From: Edaphobacter paludis
GTDB taxonomy: Bacteria; Acidobacteriota; Terriglobia; Terriglobales; Acidobacteriaceae
NCBI RefSeq assembly: GCF_039993895.1
Contig: NZ_CP121194.1
Coordinates: forward strand, 1,736,001 to 1,800,000
Direction of reading: 5' to 3'
Length of the DNA stretch: 64,000 nucleotides
In this document: in pieces, positions 50,151 through 58,676 of the stretch
How the letters are laid out: the number at the start of each line of letters is the position of its first letter
Numbering within the stretch: position 1 is the first letter of the stretch
The notes under the pieces: model-generated
The model's database searches: none
The model's input: the letters and a program-made list of their open reading frames with translations, nothing else
Told to the model about the DNA's origin: nothing
Program-made: the position numbers and the translations under genes

Positions 50151-51845
50151 ATGCTGCTGGAATTGCGCGCGGAAAACTATGCTGTGATCGACCGTGCGGT
50201 CGCTAACTTCGGTCTGGGGCTCAACCTGCTCACGGGCGAGACCGGAGCGGGTAAATCGATCTTAATTGATGCACTGGCGCTGCTGCTGGGCGGCAAGGCC
50301 TCTGCAGATGTCGTTCGGCATGGGTCGGACAAAGCCGTGGTGGGCTGCGTCTTCGAGATGACACCGGGTGCGATGGCCATCCTTGAGGCGAACGGGATCG
50401 ACGCCGAGGCCGATCATATTCTGCTGCGGCGGGAGATCGCGGCGAACGGCAAGGGACGGGTGTTCGTCAATAATCAGCCTGCGACTGTCGGGGTGTTAAG
50501 GCAGCTTGCGCCGGAGCTTGCGCTGGTGCACTCGCAGGGAGAGACGCTGGGGTCGTTCGATCAGGCACAACAGAGAATCTTGCTGGATCGATTTGGCGGC
50601 ATATCGACGGATGCCGTGGCTGAGGCGTTCGCGGTATGGCGGGCTACGACGGACAAGCTCGATGAGTTGCAATCGGCGGAGCAGGATCGTCTGCGGATGG
50701 CTGATCTGTGGCGCTTTCAGAGCAGGGAGATTGAGCAGGCGGGGCTGGCGACGGAGGATGAGGACATCCAACTGGAGGCCGAGAAGCGCGTCTTGGGCAA
50801 TGCCGAAAAACTTTACACAGCGGCGATGGGTGCGCATGAGCTGCTCTACGAGTCGGAGAATTCGGCGGAGACGACGCTGGGCGCGGCGTTGAAGCATCTG
50901 GAAGAGCTGGCGCGGTACGATGCGCGGTTTCAGGAACCTGTACAGCAGTTGGCCGCGGCGAAGGCGGCAGTGGAAGATGTCGACGCGGGTGTGCGCGATT
51001 TTGCCGACAACATCCACGCTGCGCCGGGACGGCTGGAGGAGATTGAAGATCGGCTTGCGGCGTTGGATCGGCTGAAGCGCAAGTATGGTCAGACTCTGGC
51101 GGAGGTGATTGCGTTTGGCGCGGAGTCGGCTCGGCAGTTGTCCGAAGTGGAGAACAGGGATGCTCTGCTGCTGGAACTGATGGCAAAAGAGGTACAGGAT
51201 GCTACGGCCTATCGGGCCGCGGCGACGCAGCTTACGGCCAGCAGGACCGAGGCCGCGAAGAAGCTGGAGAAGCTCGCTGAGGCTCAGATCAACGATCTTG
51301 CGATGAGCACGCGTTTCAAGATTCAGGTGACGATGGAGCAGGAGTCGGGCGGATGGAGTGCACACGGGTGGGACAAGGTGGAGTGCCTGATCGCGACCAA
51401 TGCAGGTGAGCCGCTGAAGCCTCTGCACGAGATCGCTTCGGGCGGCGAGATGTCGCGGGTGATGCTGGCGTTGAAGGTGACGGTGGAAGAAGCGGCTTCG
51501 GGTGGAGCGGGGCGGAGGAAGAAGACGCCGCTGCCGAGGACTCTGGTATTCGATGAGATCGATATAGGTATCGGCGGAAGGGCCGCAGAGGCTGTCGGGC
51601 AAAAGCTGAAGACGCTTTCGAAAGGGCAGCAGGTGTTGTGCATCACCCATCTTCCTCAGATCGCTGCGTTCGGCGATCAGCATTTCCTGATCGAAAAGAC
51701 GGAGAAGCGGGGCCGGACGCAGACTGACGTCCGGCGCATGGAAGATACGGAGCGCACGCAGGAGATCGCCCGGATGCTCAGCGGGGCGAAGCTGACCGAG
51801 ACAAGCTTGAAACATGCTGAACATCTTCTGCAAAGCAGCAGGTAA
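50151..51845 (+). CDS. recN: DNA repair protein RecN
   Basis: 564 residues from the ATG at 50151, which has GAGG six bases upstream. SMC-like ATPase for double-strand break repair. Walker A LLTGETGAGKSILIDALALL; coiled-coil arms about 160-345; signature ASGGEMSRVMLALK near 437 and Walker B TLVFDEIDIGIGGRAAEAV near 475, followed by VLCITHLPQIAAFGDQHF. Full-length. An earlier in-frame ATG at 50073 would add 26 residues without homology and was rejected. Confidence 0.95.
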   Translation: MLLELRAENYAVIDRAVANFGLGLNLLTGETGAGKSILIDALALLLGGKASADVVRHGSDKAVVGCVFEMTPGAMAILEANGIDAEADHILLRREIAANGKGRVFVNNQPATVGVLRQLAPELALVHSQGETLGSFDQAQQRILLDRFGGISTDAVAEAFAVWRATTDKLDELQSAEQDRLRMADLWRFQSREIEQAGLATEDEDIQLEAEKRVLGNAEKLYTAAMGAHELLYESENSAETTLGAALKHLEELARYDARFQEPVQQLAAAKAAVEDVDAGVRDFADNIHAAPGRLEEIEDRLAALDRLKRKYGQTLAEVIAFGAESARQLSEVENRDALLLELMAKEVQDATAYRAAATQLTASRTEAAKKLEKLAEAQINDLAMSTRFKIQVTMEQESGGWSAHGWDKVECLIATNAGEPLKPLHEIASGGEMSRVMLALKVTVEEAASGGAGRRKKTPLPRTLVFDEIDIGIGGRAAEAVGQKLKTLSKGQQVLCITHLPQIAAFGDQHFLIEKTEKRGRTQTDVRRMEDTERTQEIARMLSGAKLTETSLKHAEHLLQSSR

Positions 51846-51923
51846 AGGCGCACATCTTCACCTACGCTGTTGGCATCCCAAGAAGTAGGCAAGTCAACAA
51901 ATCAGTTCCCGGAGGATCTACCG

Positions 51924-52079
51924 ATGGCTACAGATGTGAAAAAGTGCGCGATGGAAGGGTGTACCTGTGTTCCGGCTGAAGGCAAGAAGTATTGCTCCAC
52001 TTATTGTGAGGATGCCAAAGGTATTCAGACTTTGAAGTGCGAGTGTGGGCATCCTGGATGTAAGGGCGAAAAGTTATAG
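51924..52079 (+). CDS. Bacterial metallothionein
   Basis: 51 residues. The ATG at 51924 has GGAGG eight bases upstream. Eight cysteines (positions 8, 13, 15, 24, 28, 39, 41, 46) and one histidine (43) in CxxxxCxC, CxxxC and CxC spacing (CAMEGCTC, YCSTYCED, KCECGHPGCKG), matching cyanobacterial SmtA-like metallothioneins except for one cysteine and one histidine fewer. Expected to bind about three to four Zn or Cd ions in the cytoplasm. Lies between recN and ispH on the same strand; no SmtB repressor gene is close. Confidence 0.9.
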   Translation: MATDVKKCAMEGCTCVPAEGKKYCSTYCEDAKGIQTLKCECGHPGCKGEKL

Positions 52080-52244
52080 CGGATCCATCTGAAGCTCTCC
52101 AGTTGGAGCAGGTTCGAGGAGGATTTGTGCTCGTTTGGAGGCATTCCCTTGATTTCGCCGCTATGGTTCTCCGGAACCCCTGCATGCACCGAGGATGGTT
52201 CAACTTCGCCCCAAATATCGCCTGAACACGGTATACTGGGAGGC

Positions 52245-53255
52245 GTGACTACAACCACACTCGACCATGCTGTGACCGATCAGGGCAGCACTTTAAACAA
52301 TAAGCGAATTCTCCTCCTCAAGCCTCGTGGCTTCTGCGCCGGGGTTGTGCGGGCGATTGATGTCGTTCAGATTGCGCTGGAGACGTTTGGCGCGCCGATC
52401 TATGTTCGCAAAGAGATTGTGCATAACAGCTACGTCGTTACCGACCTGGCTAAAAAGGGCGCGATCTTCGTTAACGAACTGGATGAGGTTCCCGAAGGAG
52501 CGCGGGTTATTTACTCCGCCCACGGTGTTTCCCCGGCTGTCCGCGAACATGCCAAGGAGCGGGGGCTGAAGGTTGTGGATGCAACTTGCCCGCTTGTGAC
52601 CAAGGTGCATGTTGAAGCGATCAAGTTTGCCAAGCAGGGATACTCGCTGGTGCTGGTGGGGCATCGCGATCACGAAGAGGTTGAGGGTACGCAGGGCGAA
52701 GCTCCAACTGTTACCCAGGTGGTCTCGACGGTAGAAGAGGTTGAGGCGCTGGTGGTGCCGGACCCTGATAAGGTCGCCTACCTGACGCAGACGACCCTCT
52801 CGCTCGATGAAGCTCGCTACATGATCGAGGCGCTCAAGAAGAAGTTCCCGAATATCGTTGGACCGCACGCGCAGGATATTTGCTATGCGACGGAGAATCG
52901 TCAGACGGCGGTAAAGAATGTTGCTCACGGCGCGGATGTCGTGCTGGTAGTGGGCTCTCGTAACAGCTCCAACTCGAACCGGCTGGTGGAAGTCTCTCAG
53001 AATCTGGGGACGAATTCCTACCTGATCGACAAGGCTGAGGACATTCAGCTGGAGTGGCTCGATGGAGCGAATACGGTGGCAGTGACAGCGGGGGCTTCTG
53101 CTCCTGAAGTTTTGGTGAAAGATGTCGTGGAATATTTACAGGCCAAAGGATATGGTTCGGTCGATGAGGTGGAAGTGATGCCGGAGAATGTACGCTTCGG
53201 TTTACCCCCTGAGATCGTCCAAGCGATAGCGTCGGCGCCGCAGGCTTCCCGCTGA
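52245..53255 (+). CDS. ispH: 4-hydroxy-3-methylbut-2-enyl diphosphate reductase
   Basis: 336 residues from a GTG at 52245. Last step of the MEP pathway giving IPP and DMAPP; [4Fe-4S] enzyme. The three cluster cysteines are in RGFCAGVVRAID, VVDATCPLVTKVH and HAQDICYATENRQ; substrate histidines are in IVHNSYVVTD, SAHGVSP and GHRDHEEVEGT; SSNSNRLVEV closes the pocket. An extended -10 TATACT at 52232-52237 would start transcription at or next to the GTG, so the message may be leaderless. First gene of the hopanoid cluster, 32 bases from shc; it supplies the isoprene units. Confidence 0.94.
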   Translation: MTTTTLDHAVTDQGSTLNNKRILLLKPRGFCAGVVRAIDVVQIALETFGAPIYVRKEIVHNSYVVTDLAKKGAIFVNELDEVPEGARVIYSAHGVSPAVREHAKERGLKVVDATCPLVTKVHVEAIKFAKQGYSLVLVGHRDHEEVEGTQGEAPTVTQVVSTVEEVEALVVPDPDKVAYLTQTTLSLDEARYMIEALKKKFPNIVGPHAQDICYATENRQTAVKNVAHGADVVLVVGSRNSSNSNRLVEVSQNLGTNSYLIDKAEDIQLEWLDGANTVAVTAGASAPEVLVKDVVEYLQAKGYGSVDEVEVMPENVRFGLPPEIVQAIASAPQASR

Positions 53256-53287
53256 GCGGGAATGATCCGTCAGAGGGTTTGTTATCC

Positions 53288-55312
53288 ATGAGTACATCTT
53301 CCATTAATCCGAAGACCGTAGGCCAGACGGCGCAGCCCCGTTTTGGCAGGATGGACCTCGGCCTGGAATATGTGGCGGACGGCATTGCCCGCGCAAAAGA
53401 ATGGCTGCTGGACCAGCAGGACCCCGAGGGATACTGGTGCGGTGAGTTGGAAGCGGACAGTATGCTCGAGTCCGATTACATCTTCATGCATACGCTGCTG
53501 GGGACCGGCGATCCGGGCAAGATGGAACGGGCACTCAATGAAATTCTGCGTCACCAGAACGATGATGGCGGTTGGAGTCTCTATCCCGGTGGCCCGTCGA
53601 ACATCAGCTACGGCGTAAAGGCTTACCTTGCGCTGAAGCTGATGGGATGGTCGAAGGACCATCCGGTGCTGGTAAAGGCGCGGGAGTGGGTGCTTGCCCA
53701 TGGCGGCGTAGTGGAGTGCAACACTTTTACAAAGATCTACCTGTGCGCGCTGGGGCAATACGACTATGACGCGGTGCCGGCGATTCCGCCGGAGATCGTG
53801 CTTTTTCCGAACTGGTTTTACTTCAATATTTATGAGATCTCATCGTGGTCGCGCGGAATTCTCGTGCCGCTGTCGATCATTTATGCGAAAAAGCCGTTCA
53901 AGAAGATCCAGCCTGAGCAGGGAATTGATGAGTTGTTTGTAGGCGGGCGCCAGAACTCGAACCTGCATCTGCGCTGGGACGGGAAGCGTCCGGTTAGTTG
54001 GCGGAACTTCTTCCTTCTCACGGACCGCATGGTTCACTGGTTCGAGCGCGTCCATATCCGGCCGCTGCGGAAGATGGCGATCAAGAAGGCCGAGAAATGG
54101 ATGCTGGAGCGGTTTGAGAAATCAGATGGGTTGGGTGCGATCTATCCGGCGATGCTGAACTCCATCGTGGCACTCCGCTGCCTGAACTACTCGGTCGATG
54201 ATCCGCAGATGATCCGGGCGATGGATGAGTTTGAAAAGCTTGGTATTGACTGCCCTGAGGGTACGCCCGAATATCCGACGCCGACCTTCCGGATGCAACC
54301 ATGCCTGCCCCCAGTGTGGGACACAGCGCAGGCGATGTATGCACTGGGCGACGCTGGCATCGCCAAGGACGATCCGCGGATGTTGAAGGCTGCGGACTGG
54401 ATCTTGTCCAAGGAAGTTCGCCAGAAGGGGGATTGGGCGGAAAAGGTCAAGAATGTTGAACCTGGCGGATGGTACTTCGAGTTCAACAACGAGTTTTATC
54501 CGGATATCGATGATACCGGGCAGGTTCTGCTCGCCCTTAATTTCGTCGATTATCCTCGCGAGCGTCACCTGTACGAGGTGTGTCAACGGGCACTGAACTG
54601 GATTTGGGCGATGCAGTGCAAGAACGGCGGCTGGGCTGCGTTCGATAAGGACAACACCAAGAGCATCTTTGAGTACATCCCGTTTGCCGACCATAACGCC
54701 ATGCTCGATCCGCCGACCGTTGATATTACGGGACGGATGCTGGAGATGCTGGCGCAGTATGGCTATACGCGAAAGGATCCGCGAGTCGAGAAGGCCGTGC
54801 AGTTCATCCTGAAGGAACAGGAGTCTGATGGAAGCTGGTTCGGTCGCTGGGGCGTCAACTATCTCTATGGCACGTTTCTTGTGCTGCGCGGGCTGGAGGC
54901 GATGGGCTTCTGGAACCATGAGCCCGCCATCCAGCAGGCGGCGGAATGGATTCGCATGGTGCAGAATGCCGACGGCGGCTGGGGCGAGACCTGCGGCACG
55001 TATGACGACCCGAATCAACGCGGCATCGGGCCAAGTACACCGTCGCAGACAGCCTGGGCGCTACTTGGTTTGCTGGCTGCGGGAGACACTCGCTCGGATT
55101 CAGTGGCAAAAGGCATCCGCTGGCTGGCAGAACAGCAGCATGAGGATGGAAGCTGGAGCGAACTGGTGCCGGGACGGAACGGCGAGAGTTATTACACCGG
55201 CACAGGCTTTCCGCGAGTTTTTTATCTTGGATATCACCTTTACAAGCAGTACTTCCCCTTGTTGGCGCTGACGACTTATTACCGTGCCATGGGGAATGAA
55301 GCGGCAAAGTAG
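53288..55312 (+). CDS. shc: Squalene-hopene cyclase
   Basis: 674 residues. Cyclises squalene to hopene at the inner membrane. The protonating DxDD motif is PDIDDTGQ, residues 406-410. Several QW repeats are visible (GWAAFDKDN, DGSWFGRWGVNYLYGTF, NADGGWGE, HEDGSWSELVPGRNG), and the N-terminal WYCGEL-type segment (GYWCGELEADSMLES) and SYGVKAYLALKLMG are typical. ATG at 53288 was chosen over a TTG nine bases upstream. Followed after 27 bases by hpnH. Full-length with no gap in the core. Confidence 0.96.
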   Translation: MSTSSINPKTVGQTAQPRFGRMDLGLEYVADGIARAKEWLLDQQDPEGYWCGELEADSMLESDYIFMHTLLGTGDPGKMERALNEILRHQNDDGGWSLYPGGPSNISYGVKAYLALKLMGWSKDHPVLVKAREWVLAHGGVVECNTFTKIYLCALGQYDYDAVPAIPPEIVLFPNWFYFNIYEISSWSRGILVPLSIIYAKKPFKKIQPEQGIDELFVGGRQNSNLHLRWDGKRPVSWRNFFLLTDRMVHWFERVHIRPLRKMAIKKAEKWMLERFEKSDGLGAIYPAMLNSIVALRCLNYSVDDPQMIRAMDEFEKLGIDCPEGTPEYPTPTFRMQPCLPPVWDTAQAMYALGDAGIAKDDPRMLKAADWILSKEVRQKGDWAEKVKNVEPGGWYFEFNNEFYPDIDDTGQVLLALNFVDYPRERHLYEVCQRALNWIWAMQCKNGGWAAFDKDNTKSIFEYIPFADHNAMLDPPTVDITGRMLEMLAQYGYTRKDPRVEKAVQFILKEQESDGSWFGRWGVNYLYGTFLVLRGLEAMGFWNHEPAIQQAAEWIRMVQNADGGWGETCGTYDDPNQRGIGPSTPSQTAWALLGLLAAGDTRSDSVAKGIRWLAEQQHEDGSWSELVPGRNGESYYTGTGFPRVFYLGYHLYKQYFPLLALTTYYRAMGNEAAK

Positions 55313-55339
55313 CCGAAAGATTCATCGGAGGAAAAACTG

Positions 55340-56482
55340 ATGGCAGTACCAGTTTCGCAGGCTTGGACAGTTGCAACTTACGTTTTGAAGCAGAAGCTGA
55401 AGGGCAGGAAGAAGTATCCTCTCGTGCTGATGCTGGAGCCATTGTTCCGCTGCAACCTCGCGTGCGCGGGCTGCGGAAAAATCCAGTACCCGGCCCACAT
55501 TCTCAAGGCCGAGCTTTCGCCGGAAGATTGCTTCAACGCGGTGGAAGAGTGCGGAACCCCGATGGTTGCCATTCCTGGCGGAGAGCCTCTGCTCCATCCG
55601 CAGATGCCGGAGATTGTCGCCGGTCTGGTTGCGCGGAAGAAGTACGTCTACATGTGCACGAACGCGCTGCTGCTTAAGGAGAAGCTGCATCTCTTCAAGC
55701 CCAGCAAGTATCTTTCGTTCTCTGTTCACGTGGACGGACAGCGCGAGCACCACGACTTTTCTGTCTGCCGCGAGGGCGGTTACGACATCGCGATGGAGGG
55801 CGTTCGCGCCGCAGTGGCAGCAGGTTTCCGCGTGACCACAAATACGACCTTGTTCGACGGTGCCGATCCGAACAGTGTTCGAGCACACTTCGATGAGTTG
55901 ATGACGGTTGGCGTTGAGAGCATGATGGTCTCTCCCGGCTATACCTACGACAAGGCCCCTGACCAGAAGCACTTTCTGGGACGGGCGCGGTCGAAGAAGC
56001 TCTTCCGGTCGATCCTGTCTAACCGTAAGAAGACCTGGCGCTTCAATGCTTCTCCAATCTTCATGGAATTTTTGATGGGAAAGAAGGACTTGACCTGCAC
56101 TCCATGGGGTATGCCGACGTTCAGCATCTTCGGCTGGCAGAAGCCTTGCTATCTCCTCCAGGATGGTTATGCGGACTCCTTCAAGGAACTGGTGGAGACG
56201 GTGCAATGGTCGAACTACGGCACCGAGAGCGGCAATCCGCAGTGCGCGAACTGCATGGTGCACTCCGGCTACGAAGCCAGTGGCGTGAATTACACCTTCG
56301 GTTCGATCAAGGGACTGCTGCAGACGGCGAAGGCTATCTTCTTCAACAAATATGAGGACGAAGGCGCGATGAAGCTGCTGAACGAATGGAAGCCTGCGCA
56401 CAGCGGCCCGCTGGTCCAGATCGCGTCGCCAACTAGCGCCGCCGAAAAGACGAGCGAACTTCAGGGAGTCTCCGGAGACTAA
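55340..56482 (+). CDS. hpnH: Adenosyl-hopene transferase HpnH (radical SAM)
   Basis: 380 residues. Radical-SAM enzyme that adds the 5'-deoxyadenosyl radical to diploptene, giving adenosylhopane, the start of the side chain of extended hopanoids. Cluster cysteines C38, C42 and C45 in CNLACAGC; AIPGGEPLLH is the SAM-binding GGE; YVYMCTNALLL follows; a C-terminal SPASM-like pair occurs in CTPWGMPT and CANCMVHS. ATG at 55340 with GGAGG upstream. Two bases separate it from the next gene, so they are probably translated together. Confidence 0.95.
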   Translation: MAVPVSQAWTVATYVLKQKLKGRKKYPLVLMLEPLFRCNLACAGCGKIQYPAHILKAELSPEDCFNAVEECGTPMVAIPGGEPLLHPQMPEIVAGLVARKKYVYMCTNALLLKEKLHLFKPSKYLSFSVHVDGQREHHDFSVCREGGYDIAMEGVRAAVAAGFRVTTNTTLFDGADPNSVRAHFDELMTVGVESMMVSPGYTYDKAPDQKHFLGRARSKKLFRSILSNRKKTWRFNASPIFMEFLMGKKDLTCTPWGMPTFSIFGWQKPCYLLQDGYADSFKELVETVQWSNYGTESGNPQCANCMVHSGYEASGVNYTFGSIKGLLQTAKAIFFNKYEDEGAMKLLNEWKPAHSGPLVQIASPTSAAEKTSELQGVSGD

Positions 56483-56484
56483 CG

Positions 56485-56931
56485 ATGGCAACTGAGATAC
56501 AGGAATCAGCAAAACTGGCGCAGTTGGCGCACGAGAACCCTGACGAGATTGAAGTAGCTGCCGGACGGGAACGGGAAGTACTCGAAGGATGGGTGCCCGA
56601 GCTGGCCACGGACGCCGAGGTTCGTGAAGCGCTGGAGAAGGCGTTTGATTATCGCGGCGATGTCACCATTACTCGCAAGGATGGCTCCAAGATCGAAGGT
56701 TATCTTTTTGACCGAAGGTCTGGAAGTTCGTTGAACGACTCGTTTGTTCGCGTGATTCCATCGACCGGCCGGGAGAAGGTGAACATTGCCTACGCCGAGA
56801 TTGCCGCGCTTGCTTTTACGGGGCGAGACACCGCGGCAGGGAAGACATTCGATGCCTGGGTAAAGAAGTACTGGGAGAAGAAGGCCGCCGGCGAGCAGAA
56901 TATTCAGATCGAGCCCGAGAAGCTGGATTAG
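56485..56931 (+). CDS. Unassigned protein of the hopanoid operon
   Basis: 148 residues, no signal peptide or membrane helix. An N-terminal acidic helical part of about 45 residues (ELATDAEVREALEKAF) is followed by a beta-rich core of about 75 residues: GDVTITRKDGSKIEGYLFDR, then FVRVIPSTGREKVNIAYAEI, and a C-terminal helix with WVKKYWEKKAAG. The strand-turn-strand with RxDGxxxEGYLFDR resembles small Sm-like barrels by eye, but I have no proof. It begins two bases after hpnH and 51 bases before hpnA, so it is part of the operon; its function in hopanoid synthesis is not known to me. Confidence 0.78.
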   Translation: MATEIQESAKLAQLAHENPDEIEVAAGREREVLEGWVPELATDAEVREALEKAFDYRGDVTITRKDGSKIEGYLFDRRSGSSLNDSFVRVIPSTGREKVNIAYAEIAALAFTGRDTAAGKTFDAWVKKYWEKKAAGEQNIQIEPEKLD

Positions 56932-56982
56932 TCTACTTTTCATTCGCCAATCTGCATTCGTTACTAGGGAAAAGAGCGGGAC

Positions 56983-57990
56983 GTGCGCGTATTCATTACT
57001 GGGGCGACGGGCTTCGTCGGCGGCCATGTGGCTCGGGCGTACGCGACTGAGGGTGCAAGTCTTCGCCTGCTGACGCGGCAGACCAGCCGCCTCGACTCGC
57101 TGTCGGGAATTGATGCGGACACGGTTGTTGGGGATCTGCGCGAGCCGGAGAAGCTGCGATCTGCGCTTGAGGGGTGTGACGCGCTTGTGCATGTCGCGGC
57201 GGACTACCGCCTGTGGGTGCGCGACCCGGCGCAGATGTATGCGGCCAATGTCGATGGCACACGCGAACTTCTGAGGATTGCGCGAGAGGTGGGCGTCCAG
57301 CGCGTGGTCTACACTTCAAGCGTTGCAACGATGGGTTTCAAGAGGGATGGCTCCATCGTGAATGAAGACACTCCGGTCTCCCTCGCGGACATGATCGGCA
57401 CGTACAAGCGGTCGAAGTTTCTAGGCGAGCAGGAGGCGATCCGTGCAGCACAGGCAGGGCAGCATGTGATGATCCTGAACCCGACGACGCCGATTGGCCC
57501 CGGCGACGCCAAACCCACGCCAACGGGCAGGATTATCGTGGACTTCCTCAATAAAAAGTTTCCAGCCTATGTTGACACCGGGCTGAATCTCGTAGATGTC
57601 GCCGAAGTCGCGCGCATGCACGTTGTCGCGCTGGAGAAGGGAACACCGGGGGAGCGTTACATTCTTGGCGGCGAGAATTTGACGCTGAAACAGATCCTTG
57701 ACCGGATGTCTTCGATCACGGGGCTGCCTTCGCCCACGATGAAGGTGCCTCACGCAGTTGCAATGGCGTTTGCCTTTTTCGATGAGAACTTCACTGGAAG
57801 ACTCCTCGGCAAAGAGCCGCGAGCCACGGTGGAAGCTGTTCGTATGGGAAAGAAGACGATGTTCGCCTCCTCGGCGAAGGCTGAGCGCGAACTCGGCTTC
57901 AAGGTTCTTCCTGTCTATCATGCGATGCGTTCCGCAATCGACTGGTTCATTGCGCATGGCTATGCGCCCGCGCTCGATAAACACCAATGA
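56983..57990 (+). CDS. hpnA: NAD-dependent epimerase/dehydratase HpnA
   Basis: 335 residues from a GTG at 56983. Extended SDR: RVFITGATGFVGGHVARAY for NAD binding, VVYTSSVATMGF with the serine and threonine, YKRSKFLGEQEA for the YxxxK pair, and RYILGGENLTLKQIL. Annotated in other hopanoid clusters as hopanoid-associated sugar epimerase. Probably modifies the sugar-derived side chain. Its last bases overlap hpnG as ATGA (57987-57990). Confidence 0.92.
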   Translation: MRVFITGATGFVGGHVARAYATEGASLRLLTRQTSRLDSLSGIDADTVVGDLREPEKLRSALEGCDALVHVAADYRLWVRDPAQMYAANVDGTRELLRIAREVGVQRVVYTSSVATMGFKRDGSIVNEDTPVSLADMIGTYKRSKFLGEQEAIRAAQAGQHVMILNPTTPIGPGDAKPTPTGRIIVDFLNKKFPAYVDTGLNLVDVAEVARMHVVALEKGTPGERYILGGENLTLKQILDRMSSITGLPSPTMKVPHAVAMAFAFFDENFTGRLLGKEPRATVEAVRMGKKTMFASSAKAERELGFKVLPVYHAMRSAIDWFIAHGYAPALDKHQ

Positions 57991-58667
57991 AAGTATGCCC
58001 GGCCATCATTGCTGCGTTGCCTCGCGAGGTAAAGCAACTGGTTCGCGGATGGCAGGAGCATCGACTGCCAGGCAAGATCGTCGCGTACACGAACGAGTTC
58101 GCGGTCGTCGCATGTGCGGGGATGGGGCCTGAGCGTGCGGCGCTTGCCGTGCAGGTGGCTTTGTCGTTGAAACCTGTAACCGCGCTTTTGTCGGTTGGTC
58201 TTGCTGGTGCTTGCGATCCAATGTTGAGGGTCGGAGATATTGTTCGCGCTGGAATTGTGATTGATGCGCGCACCGGCGAGCGCTTCTCTGACCCGTCGTT
58301 TCGCGAGACGTTGATTACCACCTCTGTGATTGCAGGCGTCATGGAGAAGCAGCGCCTCTACGAATCTTACAAAGCGAGCGCTGTCGATATGGAAGCCGCA
58401 ACAATAGCGCGTCTGGCTCAGGCACACAGACTCTCGTTCCGCGCCGTCAAATCCATCTCCGACGAGGCGTCATTTGAGATGCAGGAGCTAGCGCAATTTG
58501 CCACAGCCGATGGACAGTTTCGCGAAGCTGCCTTTGCTGCGCACTCAGCCGTTCGGCCGCATCTGTGGCCAAAGCTGCTCGCGCTTGCCGGCAACAGCAA
58601 ACGCGCGGTGCAATCACTTACGAGTGAACTCGAGTCCCAACTACACTGGTATCGCCAGCAAGGATAA
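57987..58667 (+). CDS. hpnG: Hopanoid-associated nucleoside phosphorylase HpnG
   Basis: 226 residues. Phosphorylase superfamily 1 (PNP/MTAN-like): FAVVACAGMGPERAALAVQ, LLSVGLAGACDPMLRVGDIV, and the ribose-binding SAVDMEAATIARLAQ element. In studied bacteria HpnG cleaves adenine off adenosylhopane, leaving (phospho)ribosylhopane. Slightly shorter than usual members. ATG overlaps hpnA by four bases. Confidence 0.93.
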   Translation: MKVCPAIIAALPREVKQLVRGWQEHRLPGKIVAYTNEFAVVACAGMGPERAALAVQVALSLKPVTALLSVGLAGACDPMLRVGDIVRAGIVIDARTGERFSDPSFRETLITTSVIAGVMEKQRLYESYKASAVDMEAATIARLAQAHRLSFRAVKSISDEASFEMQELAQFATADGQFREAAFAAHSAVRPHLWPKLLALAGNSKRAVQSLTSELESQLHWYRQQG

Positions 58668-58676
58668 GGAAATAAG

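Noticed and set aside
50496-51833. 445-codon minus-strand frame across recN
   Set aside because: No motifs, Arg/Leu-rich, fully covered by recN with intact Walker and signature motifs.
55322-56512. 396-codon minus-strand frame across hpnH
   Set aside because: Antisense of a well-supported radical-SAM gene; no family.
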